From the NCBI GenBank assembly GCA_009809945.1, contig WTPW01000018.1:640558-704557 (forward strand): 64,000 bases of DNA, read 5' to 3'. This document shows positions 36,851 to 48,142 of this stretch, piece by piece. Both the position numbers and the translations under genes were made by a program. Source of the DNA: Gigaspora margarita. Its lineage: Eukaryota; Glomeromycota; Glomeromycetes; Diversisporales; Gigasporaceae. Each line of letters starts with the position of its first letter. Position 1 is the stretch's first letter. The notes below the pieces were generated by a model that saw only the letters and a program-made list of their open reading frames with translations, searched no databases and had not been told where the DNA came from.

Positions 36851-38582
36851 GTTAGAGATTTTTTTTTGTCAGTTGATAAAAGTTAACAGATTAAAAAGAT
36901 AACTAATCAGGAATATGCCAGAAACAAATTGGCAAAATTGGTTTTAAAATTTTTTTTCATAACTGCATTTATGGATATCATGTGTGAGCACCTACAGAGT
37001 TATCACAATTAACTAACATATATAAAAAATCCTGTATGCATGTGATTTATTAGTGGTGCCTACTCACCATATTATATTCTATGCATTAGGGTAATTATTT
37101 ATGATTATAAAAAAAACTTGTTGCAATGATCATTAATAGGATTCATGCAAGTATTAACATTTTATTTTTAAAATAAAATTTATGAGAAAACTTAGAATAC
37201 ATACTATGATATGTACGAATATTACATAATCCACTGCAGAGCAAAAATGCTACTAGTTACCAATATAATAATTGGCACTATCATCATGAAAAAGGATAAT
37301 TTGGTACTGTTATTCCCAACACTGTCTTATTATAATGAATACTACTTCTATAATCTAATTTTTTGATTAATATTTGGCAGCTTTACTGCCACATGATCAT
37401 GTGCTAGTTGATCAATCAAACAGAGAATTTCTATTAGTTAGCTATATTAAAAAAAATTCCCAACTCATATTATTGACCCAGCCAGAATATTAAAACCAAT
37501 TATATAAATTTGTGCAGCCTAATACTGTAATAGAACTTCAAAAAAAATTTTATTTTTTGAAAAAATGGTCAGTGGATAATATCGAATGAAAAATTAACTT
37601 TATATAGCTGAAGCATAATTTTTATGCTTTTTCTTTCCTAATAAGACAAATTATTCATACAAAAATATTTTTTTTTGTTTGTATTATCCTGTCTACTTAT
37701 TTCTTATCTGAGGGAAAGTATGTTATTTTGTATTATAAAAAATCAATGTACCCAGAATTTGTTATAAAAAAAAGTTTACTGAAAGAGAGCTGACTTGTCA
37801 AGAGCTTTTTTAGTTACCAAAGTTTTGTCAAGGATTCATTAAATGAATACATGACTATAAATCTTTTTACCATTGCAGAAAATAGTTGTACCAGTCATCA
37901 TATTTAAAATCTAATACAGTATAGTTGAACTTATGAATATAAAATAAAATCAGTATGTGCAACATTAATATATATTAAATATGGGGAAGAGCAATTTATA
38001 AAAGAACTGTGAGCTTCTTGGTCCTATTTGTTAGTCATATTATTTTTGAGTATTGTGATAGAGGATTATGCAGAGATTTTATTAGCAGAGACAATATTAG
38101 CTCAGGGTTTTATGAAAAATCATATGCAAATGATGCAATAACATCCATTTATTACCAGATTTAACTGGACCGCTGCAGGCATGTTCCTGATTAGTTTAAA
38201 TCAGGTGAATTTTGTAAATCATCATACTACCAAAGCATCCAGATTTTGTGTACGAATACAAATCTCTAGACTAAACCATGCACTTTATACCTTGTACTAT
38301 GTTTCTGGTAAAATTGATTATAAATCAAATTTGATCTATAATAAACAAAGAGTAAACCTTAGCTCATTTAATATATTTAATTCTCTAAATTCAAGTTATG
38401 TTATAAGTATTAATCTTATTAAAGTAAAAATTGAAATTATGCCTTCTGGCATCCCTTCATAGAAAGGGTTTAAAAAAAAAAGTAAAAAGTAAAAATTGCA
38501 TCTAATGATAATACAGTAATATAGCAATAAAAAATATTTAGTTTTTAATGATCGATAATTATAGGATATCATATTATATATA
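36851..38582. other. AT-rich intergenic stretch
   Basis: About 37,500-37,610 shows a faint GGCCAxGCAAA-type relic. A 93-codon plus-strand frame at 38,181-38,462 starts with ATG and has ordinary-looking composition but no recognisable motif; it may be chance or part of a spliced gene. Confidence 0.4.
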
Positions 38583-39736
38583 TGGGCTAGTGCAAAAAGA
38601 TTTGTACCTCAAATAGCTCTGATTAAAATATTTTTTGTACAAATTAATTTTTAATTTTTTTAACTTAATTCGTGATCCATATGCCAAACAGTGAAAATCT
38701 ATAGAAATATATGGGGAAAATCAATTATTGTTTATCAAATTTCTGGAATCTGGCACTGTCAGAGCAATAACAAATTTTTTTACTAAGCTAACCTTACTTC
38801 TACACTAATTGAAAGTTGTAGAGCACATTCTTGCGATTCTAATGGTGGTAAAATCATTAAAATTGGACCAGTAGATTACAAGATATCGTTAAAAAACGTT
38901 TCGCGACCATATAGAGTTTCTATGTAAACAATAATATTGTTTACATAGAAACTATATATGGTTGCGAAAAGTTTTTTAATGATATCTTGTAATCTACTGG
39001 TCCAATTTTAATGATTTTACCACCATTAGAATCGCAAGAATGTGCTCTACAACTTTCAATTAGTGTAGAAGTAAGGTTAGCTTAGTAAAAAAATCGTTAT
39101 AGCTCTGACAGTGCCAGATTCCAAAAATTTGATAAACAATAATTGATTTTCCCCAATTTTACTATATATGGTAATATATGTAGCCCCTGTTTGGTATACG
39201 GATCACGAATTAATATACTACCGGATTAATAAAAATAAAAAAATTTTGATTATTTTATTGATAAAATAAAAAAATTTACTAATAGTAGCTTTTTTAAAAA
39301 ATATTTACTATATAATTTACTATAGTACTTTATATATGCATATGTAGTAAAAAAAATCAAATTACCTCACTTTAAAGCTTAATTTCTTCACAACTAGTAA
39401 TTCAATTTTGCTCAAATTTTAACTATATCTTTATTATATATACATTAATGCACTTGCATAGTACAAGCTTATAGAATTGCATATTGATTGCGAAATTATT
39501 TAAATATCTTTTTTTAAAAAAAATTTTTTGTTTTTTTTCAAATACAGAGAATTGTATATGCTTAATTATTAAAATAAAACAATGTTAAAACAATAAAAAT
39601 AATATAATAAGTTAGATTAAAACCTATTTTATTTGATACTAAAAAATTGTTAATAATTAATCAAGAAAATAAAAATTTTTTCTTAGTATCAAAATTATAA
39701 AATTTTTTGAGGTACAAATCTTTTTGCACCAGCCCA
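38583..39736. mobile_element. TA-type element enclosing a 550-bp palindrome
   Basis: The inverted ends are TGGGCTAGTGCAAAAAGATT and TGGGCTGGTGCAAAAAGATT, both continuing tgtacctcaaa, with TA at 38,581-38,582 and 39,737-39,738. Inside, 38,665-39,214 forms a near-perfect inverted repeat centred near 38,934. No transposase is present. The close arm identity and retained CpG sites in a CpG-poor neighbourhood point to a young insertion. Confidence 0.85.
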
Positions 39737-41195
39737 TATCAATTTTTAATCATAACAAAAGGGCAATCAAGCATGTCCTTTAGTGCATTTATATATAGCA
39801 TTGGAAGATTTTTTGCAATTAAAGCCAATTCTGTAACAATATGCAGATCATAGTATGATTTACTATAAACTATACAGAAATAGGGCGCCAATCAGATTAC
39901 AAATTTCATGTATAAATACAAAACTCTCTTTGAGCTACATTTCTGGTATTGGTCAGAGATCACATGTATACAAAAATTGGTAAAAAAATTTGGCCAAAAT
40001 GCAAAAATTTAAAAATATCAAAATTAGGGCAAAAATTTGAAATAATTTGGAAAATTTTATTTTTAAATTTTTTCTGGTCTTTACTATCGGATATTTCAGA
40101 TTTGCTATTACAATTCTGGTTTATTATACTTACTCACTATATAGTAATACAAGTTATTTAAATATAGTTATATTAATTTTGTATTGGAATGAACGTAATT
40201 TCTATAGAGATTTATTGTAAAAAATTCTGGTTTACTGTACTTACTTGCTATAGTAATACAAGTTATTTAAATATAGTTATGTTAGTTTTGTATAGTAATA
40301 CAAGTTATTTAAATATAAATATTAGTTTTGTATTGGAATGTGATTTCTTAGTAATTTACTGTAAAAAATTCAGGTTTACTATATTTACTCACTATAGTAA
40401 TACAAGTTATTTAGATATGGTTATATTAGTTTTGTATTGGAATGAACATGATTTCAATTGTGACTTACTATGCAGACTATTGCAGAAATAAGTGCACTTC
40501 CAAAATAATGCTACCTTTTTTGGATACGTGTATTTTCATAGAATCATATAAGGATTGATTTCTTGAACAAAATAAAAATAATCCACCTTTTTTAAAATTG
40601 TGTATTTCCATTTTAGAAATGTGTGTTTCTAATTTGGAATTTATGCCTTCTTTTAATCATGTATTTATGTTTTGGAAACATGTATTTCCATTTTGGATCT
40701 GTTTTAGATTGTTTACTAAAGTAAAAACAAACAAAGTCACTTACATGTTTGATTCAAAAATTTTTATATATAAGAGCATGAAAAATCTTTTTGTAGAAAT
40801 TATGATTCAAATAATATAATTTTATTTGATAAAAAAAGGTAACTTTGCAAATCTAAAAGAATTTAAATACTTAACTTGAAGATCCAACCTTCCTATTATC
40901 CTAAAAAAAAATTTGGCAACCTAAAGACCTGTTGGATCTAAAGACTAAAGAGGTAAGTATATTTATTTAATACTAGTAATTATGAAATTTTGATTTATGA
41001 AACACAATAATATTTTTTTTTAATTTTATTTTTTAATATAAAATAAAAGACATCAATTATTTCTTGGTATTTGGATAAGTAAAGTATTTAAATTCTTTTT
41101 TGGCATCATAAAGTTAAATACATTTACAAATGAACCAAAGTTTGAATTTGAATTATCAAAATTTTTCTTTCTTATATTATACTATTTTTTTTATT
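39737..41195. other. Intergenic stretch with a short tandem array
   Basis: About 40,105-40,480 holds three to four units with a shared gtttactatacttactcactatagtaat-like core (the first 20 bases are gtttactatacttactcact) and an inner duplication of caagttatttaaatat. At 40,600-40,700 the phrase atgtatttccattttgga recurs. No gene was found. Confidence 0.55.
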
Positions 41196-41204
41196 TTTAA
41201 ATAT

Positions 41205-41690
41205 ATATATATATTTTTTTTATATACAAGTTACTCTTTTTTATTTTTTATATACAAGTCATTCTTTTTTATTTTTATATACAAGTTACTTTTTTTATTT
41301 TTATATACAAATTACTCTTTTTTATTTTTTTTATACAAGTTACTCTTTTTATTTTTATTACAAGTCACTCTTTTTTATTTTTTTAATACAAGTTACTCTG
41401 TTTTTATTTTTTCTATACAAGTTACTCTTTTTTATTTTTTTATTTTTTTATTTCTATTTTTTTTTATTTTTTATTTTTTTATTTTTTTTTTAAATCTCAA
41501 AACCAAAAATTTTATTTTGTTTATTATATAATTAGAATAACAAAAGTGAAAGTGACTTGCATTATTTTTTTTATATAATAAGAGTAACAAAAGTGACTTG
41601 TATTATTATTATTGTTTTTTTATATAACAAGAGTAACAAAAGTGACTTGTATTATTATTATTATTTATTTTTTATATAACTAGTGCGACA
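41205..41690 (+). repeat. Minisatellite with inverted halves
   Basis: Eight to nine units of about 30 bp (tatacaagttactctttttt) run from 41,221 to 41,430. After a T-rich spacer, three units of the complementary sense (gagtaacaaaagtgacttgt) follow at about 41,540-41,690. The same unit reappears at the end of the window (63,310-63,400 and 63,950-64,000). Confidence 0.8.
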
Positions 41691-42142
41691 GGTAACACAT
41701 TTGCGCAATCTATCATATTTTTGATTTTTTTTTAATTTTTTACAGAACATATTTATTGTAGCATACAAATATATAGTTAAATTTATATAAGTTACATTGA
41801 AATTATGTGTAATATAACTTTACCATTATTTACAAAAAAAAAAAATTGTCTGATTGACCCAAGTTTTCAGATTCATGTTATGCAAAATGAAAAATCAACT
41901 TTTCATTGCTTAATCTTAGATGTGAACATTATTCCATTATATAAAATATATATATATATATATATACTTATCTGACTAGCTGGCCCAATGTTTCAGATTC
42001 TATATAATGCAAACCTAAAAATCAATTTTGCAGGGCTAATCTTAGATGTAACATTATTCTTTTAATTTATAGTAAATTTAAAAAAACAAAAAAAAACAAA
42101 AAAAAATTGACTAGCTGACTTAAATTTCCAGTTTTCATATTT

Positions 42143-42296
42143 GGGACCCCCCATAGCAAAAAGAAGGGCTGGGCCAAAAAATTTTTTTTCAAAAAAATTC
42201 AATATCTTGAAGAATTAGATCAATTAGAATAAAACTATCTTAAGGATAAAATTTCTAATTTTTTTGCCCAGCCCCTCCTTTTGCTGTGAGGGTCCC
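42143..42296. mobile_element. Small hairpin element, 154 bp
   Basis: The inverted ends GGGACCCCCCATAGCAAAAA and GGGACCCTCACAGCAAAAGG are followed by gggctgggc on both sides. It interrupts one satellite unit. The target duplication is not clear. Confidence 0.65.
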
Positions 42297-43146
42297 CATT
42301 TGGCAAAACAAAAAATCAATTTTGCATGTTCTTATCTTAGATGTAAACATCATTCTTTAGATGTAAACATTATTTTTTAGATATAAACATTATGCTATTA
42401 ATTCTAGTAAATTAAAAAAATAAATAAAATAAAAAAAATCTGACCAACTGATCTAAATTTTCAGATTCCATGTAATGTATAATGAAAAATCAACTTCGCA
42501 TAGCTTTATCTTAGATATAAACATTATCTTATTAATTTACATTAACTTAAAAAAAAAAAAAAAAAAAAAATATATATATATAAATTTGACCAATTTAAGG
42601 TTTCAGATTTCATGTAATACAAAATAAAAAACCAACTTTGCGTAGTCTAATTTCATATGTAAACATTATTCTATTAATTTATAGTAATGAAATTCAACTT
42701 CATGTGGCTTAATCTTAGTTGTGACCATTATTTTATTAATTTACAATAACTAAAAAAAATAAAAAAAGAGAAATCTGACTGACAGATTTAAGTTTTCAGG
42801 TTCAATGCAATGCAAAATAAAAATCAACTTTACGTGGCCTAATTTTAGATATCAATATATTTTATTAATTTATAGCAAAAAAAAATAAAAAATAAAAAAT
42901 AAAAACTTATTCTACCAATCGACCTAAGTTTTTAAATTCATGTAATGCATAATGAAAATCTAACGTTGCATGGTATAATTTTTGAAGTAAACATTATTCT
43001 ATTAATTTATAGTAAATTAAAAAAAAAGAAACGAATAAAAAATTAACTTCAAATGGCTTAACTTTTGATGTAAACATTATCTTATTAATTTACAGTAAAT
43101 TAAAAAAAAATTCAATCAATAGATCCAAGTTTAGATTCAATATATT

Positions 43147-45219
43147 CATCAGCGAATTATATATACGTAATCTTACGTAAGATATTACGGCCCGTAATAT
43201 TATGAAAATCTTACGATTGTCATGGTGTATTACGTAATATATTACGTTAGATTACGGTAATATTACGGTTATTATTTCGAAATATTTCAAAATATACCAA
43301 ATAAAAAAAATGCAAATTACCTCCCCCCACAGGGTCGCGTACTCATGCAGATCAATAAACTAATGCGTGCAGGAGGTAATATTTTGATATTTTCGCATTG
43401 TTTCGCAATATTTTGGATCATTTCGCATTGTTTCACAATATTTGGCAAATTTTCGCAAAATTTTAAAAAATAAATAAACGATATACATATTCACATAATC
43501 ATACTTTTTTACAGGTTTTCGCTTTATTTCACAAGGTTTCGCAATTTATTAAAAAATTTTACATTTTTTTATTTATTATTATTTTTTTATTTATTATTAT
43601 TTTTTTATTTATTATTATTNCCCCCACAGGGTCGCGTACTCATGCAGATCAATAAACTAATGCGTGCAGGAGGTAATATTTTGATATTTTCGCATTGTTT
43701 CGCAATATTTTGGATCATTTCGCATTGTTTCACAATATTTGGCAAATTTTCGCAAAATTTTAAAAAATAAATAAACGATATACATATTCACATAATCATA
43801 CTTTTTTACAGGTTTTCGCTTTATTTCACAAGGTTTCGCAATTTATTAAAAAATTTTACATTTTTTTATTTATTATTATTTTTTTATTTATTATTATTAT
43901 ATATTATACATATTATATTATATATTATATTTTAATTATTATACATTTTTTACAGTATTATTTTTACATTATTATATATTATTTTAAATACTTTCGCACT
44001 TCTTCGCTTCTAATTCTATCACTATATACAAAAAACTAGCCCTACACACTTATTTCGCTCACCCACAGTTAGTTATTATCTTCGCTTCTTTGTTTTCTAT
44101 TGTCTTCACTTTGTCTACTTCTTTTGTTTTGGCTATAAACTTCGTTTCGCACTCTTTTTCTAAAAACTTCAAAATAAAAACGTTTCTTGGAAGAGTTGGT
44201 TCTTGCAAATTGCCGAGGAAAGTCGCAAAGTTTCGAAGAAGTTAGGAATAACTAAAATAAAATTTAAAAAAATAAGTAAAAAAAAAAACAAAAAAACAAA
44301 AAGTGTAAGCAAACTAATAAAAAAAATAAATGAAGCCCCAAATCTTCATAAGAGTTCGCGTTCTTGTAAATTTAGAAATTGCAAAAGTCGTGTTAATGTT
44401 CTTGTGAAATGCCAAAAAAGTCGCGAAGTACCGAAAAAGTCTGGGTTGTTTTTCGTGCAAAGTGCCAGAAAGTAAGGGTTCTGTTCTCGCAAAGTGCCGA
44501 AATATAATAATAAAAAAAATTTTAAAATAAAACAAAAGAAAACAAAAACAAAAAACACGAAACGAAAAAATAAATGACGCGAAACCTTGCAAAAACTTGC
44601 ACAAACTTGCAAAACCATGCGAAAACTTGCGCCTAACTAAATCATTCTCTAAAGAAGCTTTCTTGGTGTTCCTGATTATGTCGGAAGTCTGAGTAGATAT
44701 GCGAAAGGTTTCGAAATGTTGTATATCTTCTTGCAAAGGTGTCTTGTAAAAGTGCCGAAATAAAAAATAATTAAAAAAAAATTAAAAATAAAAATGAAAA
44801 CAAAAAAACGAAACGAAAACAAAAAATGAAACAAAAATAAAAAATGAAACGAAATAAAAACAAAAAAGCGAAAGAAAAAAAATAGAAGATCTAATTATAA
44901 ACAAAAGATCTAATCTGATCTTGTAGTACAGAATTTGAATATCATCGAATTATTTCAAACTATTTCGAAAAATCAGTCTAATGCACGATCCAGGTTACAG
45001 ACCTACTGATCCTGATCCAGCTTGGTTTCCTAGTCCTAAATTATTTTGAAAGGGATCGAAATATTTCGTTAACCTATTTCGAAATATTTTGAAATTACTT
45101 TCGTAATATTTCGAAAATTTGATAATTCGAAATATTTCAAAATATATTACGTAATATTTTGCTTATATTACGGTTCGTAATATCTTACGTAAGATTACGC
45201 TATTATAAATTTGCTGATG
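43147..45219. mobile_element. 2-kb inverted-repeat element inserted in the satellite
   Basis: The ends CATCAGCGAATT and CATCAGCAAATT are followed on both sides by a cgtaatcttacgtaagatat block. The interior is full of ttcgc, cgaaa and ttacg words and therefore far richer in CpG than the flanking satellite. It also has short repeats such as aagtgccgaaat near 44,200-44,760. The open frames at 44,203-44,736 are Lys- or Phe-rich and unassigned. No transposase was recognised. The true length is about 300 bp shorter if the duplication at 43,324-43,916 is an assembly artefact. Confidence 0.75.
43324..43916 (+). repeat. Direct 296-bp duplication around a single N, probable assembly artefact
   Basis: Sequence from 43,324 (cccccacagggtcgcgtact) to 43,619 is repeated from 43,621 with no difference I could see, and one N (43,620) sits exactly between the copies. 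Unmerged contig ends at a scaffold join would give this pattern. Confidence 0.8.
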
Positions 45220-47540
45220 TTGATAGTGCAAAATAAAATATCAACTTTGCATAGTTTAATTTTAGAAGTGAATTATTCTATTAATTGACAGTAAATTAAA
45301 AAAAAAGTTCCAACTGATCGATCTAAGTTTTTAGATGCCATGTAATATAAAATGAAAAATCAACTTTGTGTGGCTTAATCTTAGATGTAAGTATTATTTT
45401 ATTAATTTACAGTAAATTAAAAAAAAAGAAAAAAAACCCTCCAAAAAAAAAACCAACCAATTAATTCAAGTTTCAGATTTATGTAATGCAAAATGACAAA
45501 TCAACTTTGTGTAGTCTAATCTTAAGTTAGACATAAATATTATTCTATTAATTTAGTGCAAAACAAAAATCAATTTTGCATAGAGATGTAACATTATTTT
45601 ATTAATTTACAGTAAATTAAAAAAAAATAAATAAATATAAAAAAAATAAAAAGACTTTAGGTGATCTAATCTTAGACGTAAACATTGTTGTTCTTTTACG
45701 TGTTCTAATCTTAGATATAAACATTATTCTATTAATTTACAGTAAATTAAAAAAAAAACAAAAAAAAAGATCAACTCAAGTTTTCAGATTTCAAGTAGTG
45801 CAGAATGAAAAATTAACTTTGTGTAGCCTAGTCTTAGAACACGAACATCATTCTATTAATTTATTGCAGAATGAAAATCAACGTTCACGACCTAATTTTA
45901 AATGTGAATATTATTCTATTAAGTTATAGTAAATTAAAAAAAGAATAAAAAGAAATTTTACTAAACGAACCAAGTTTTTGGATTCTATATAATACATAAC
46001 AAAAATCATTTATGTGGCTAATTTTGGTTGTAATCATTATTCAATTATTTATAGTAAAAAAAAAAAGAAAAAAAAATCTGACCAATTCAAGTTTTCAGAT
46101 TCATGTAATGTAAAAAGAAAAATTAACTTTGTGTGGTCTAATCTTAGACCTGAACATTATATATTAATTTAGTGCAAAACGAAAAGTCAACTTTTAATTT
46201 ACAGTAATTAAAAAAAAAAAGAAAAAAAAATCTAACCAACCGATCCAAGTTTTCAGATTCCATGCAATGTAAAATAAAGATCAAGTTTGTGTGGCCTAGT
46301 CTTAAACAGCACATTATTCTATTAATATACAGTAAATTAAAAAAAAAATAAAAAATAAATAAATCTGACCAATTCAATTTTCAGATTCTATATAATGTAG
46401 AATAAAAATTCAACTTTCTGTGGCCATAGTCTAATATTAGATGTAAACAATATTCTATTAATATAAATTAAAAAAAAAACTAACTGACTGAGCCAAGTTT
46501 TTAGATTCTATGTAGTGTAAAATGAAAAATTAACTTTACATAGTCTAATCTTAGAAGTGAATATTATTCTATTAATCTAGTGCAAAACAAAATCAATTTC
46601 ATGTGGCATAATCTTAAATGTGAACATTATTTTATTAATTTATAGTAAATTAAAAAAAAATAAATAAAAAAAAATGAAATTTACAATCAAGCCAAGTTTT
46701 TAGATTACATATAATATAAAACAAAAAATCAACTTTATGTGGCCTAATTTTAGATGTAAACATTATTCTATTAATCCACAGAAATTAAAAAAAAATCTGA
46801 CCTGACTGGCTGACTCAAGTTTTAAGATTCCATGTAATGCAAAATAAAAAATTAACTTTATGTGGGTTAATCTTAGACTTGAACATCATTCTAGTAATTT
46901 AGTGCAAAATGAAAATCAACTTTTCGTGACCTAACCTTAAACGTGAACATTATTCTATTAATTTACAACAAATTAAAAAAAAAAGAATAAAAAGATATTT
47001 TACCGATCGACCCAAGTTCTCAGATTTCATGGCCTAATTTTAGACATAAACATTATCCTATTATTTACAGTAAAAAAAAATAAATAAAAAAAATAAAAAT
47101 TCAACTGACCCAAGTTTTCAGATTCTATAGTGCAAAACAAAAAATTAATTTTGCGAGGTCTAATCTTAGATATAGACATTATACTATTAATTTAGTGCAA
47201 ACGAAAAATCAACTTTTAATTTACAGTTAATTAAATAAAAATAAAAAATAAAAATTTTGACCGACCGATCCAAGTTTTCAGATTTCATGCAATGTAAAAT
47301 GTAAGATCAAGTTTGCATGACCTAATCTTAAACATGGATATTATTCAAAAAAAAAATCCAAATTCAAGTTTTCAAATTCCATATAATGCAAAATGAAAAA
47401 TCAATTTTGCATAGTCATGGTTTAATATTAGATGTAAACATTATTCTAGCAATATAAATCTAGAAAAAAAAAATTCAACTTACTGACTCAAGTTTTAGAT
47501 TCCATGTAATGCAAAATGAAAAATTTACTTTGCGTGGTCT

Positions 47541-47912
47541 AAAACTCCAAATTATGTAATTTCAAATAGGTTCTGATAAAATTTTTCCACAATTCGATCA
47601 CATTTTGGCTGAAGCCACATGTTTGTTGTATAGCATTATTGAATTATATCATTAAGGAATTATGTTATCACGTTAAAGCATGGTATCACAGCATATAATA
47701 TTTACAGCAATTTTCATGTCAATCGAAATGTGCATTATTTTATTATGTTGTAGTATTGTATAATTGTATGATTGCAAAAATAATCAAATAAGATGTAATA
47801 TACCTGTACATATTATATAATTTTGATTATTCGTACCATATTATCTACTGTAACCTCTCAATACATAATATTGTATGCGGTTAAGGCTGGTTTGGTACTA
47901 TCGTGATTAAAC
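47541..47912. other. AT-rich spacer, nothing coding
   Basis: About 47,635-47,760 resembles 61,585-61,680 (acagcaattttcatgtcaat against acaacaattttcatgttaat), so it is a shared dispersed repeat. No gene was found. Confidence 0.5.
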
Positions 47913-48142
47913 AATTCGAAAAGTATTTGCATTACATGATATTTGTGTTTATTTGGACCATGCCAGCAAATAATTTAGGCCAGAAGTGATTTTTATTCAA
48001 ATAGCAGAATGTGCTAGAGAAGCAAGCAACTGATCGAGTTGGCCAGAACAGCAAAGACATCCTGAGAAAAGCAATCGTAATTGCGCTAGAAGTCGCCATG
48101 GAATTATTGTAGCTGGTGGGTTTTCCTGCTCACTGTAGCGAG

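Larger units (their letters stand above)
41850..47540 (-). repeat. Satellite-like array of about 150-bp units derived from a MITE end
   Basis: Units read ttttcagattccatgtaatg, then caaaatgaaaaatcaacttt, gcatggcctaatcttagatg, acattattctattaatttac and an A-rich run, then repeat. I count more than 20 degenerate units. Within each unit the segment from gcaaaatgaaaaat to ggcct is the terminus of the GGCCAxGCAAA MITE family, here in reverse sense. The array is broken by the 43,147-45,219 element and by a small hairpin at 42,143-42,296. Units are poor in CpG. Open frames in it are spurious. Confidence 0.75.

Noticed and set aside
41130..41531. A 133-codon open frame
   Set aside because: It is a translation of the T-rich minisatellite, nearly all Phe, Leu, Tyr and Ile.
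44203..44736. Lys-rich and Phe-rich open frames inside the 43.1-45.2 kb element
   Set aside because: Composition follows the cgaaa/ttcgc word repeats and no motif is recognisable; not called as genes.
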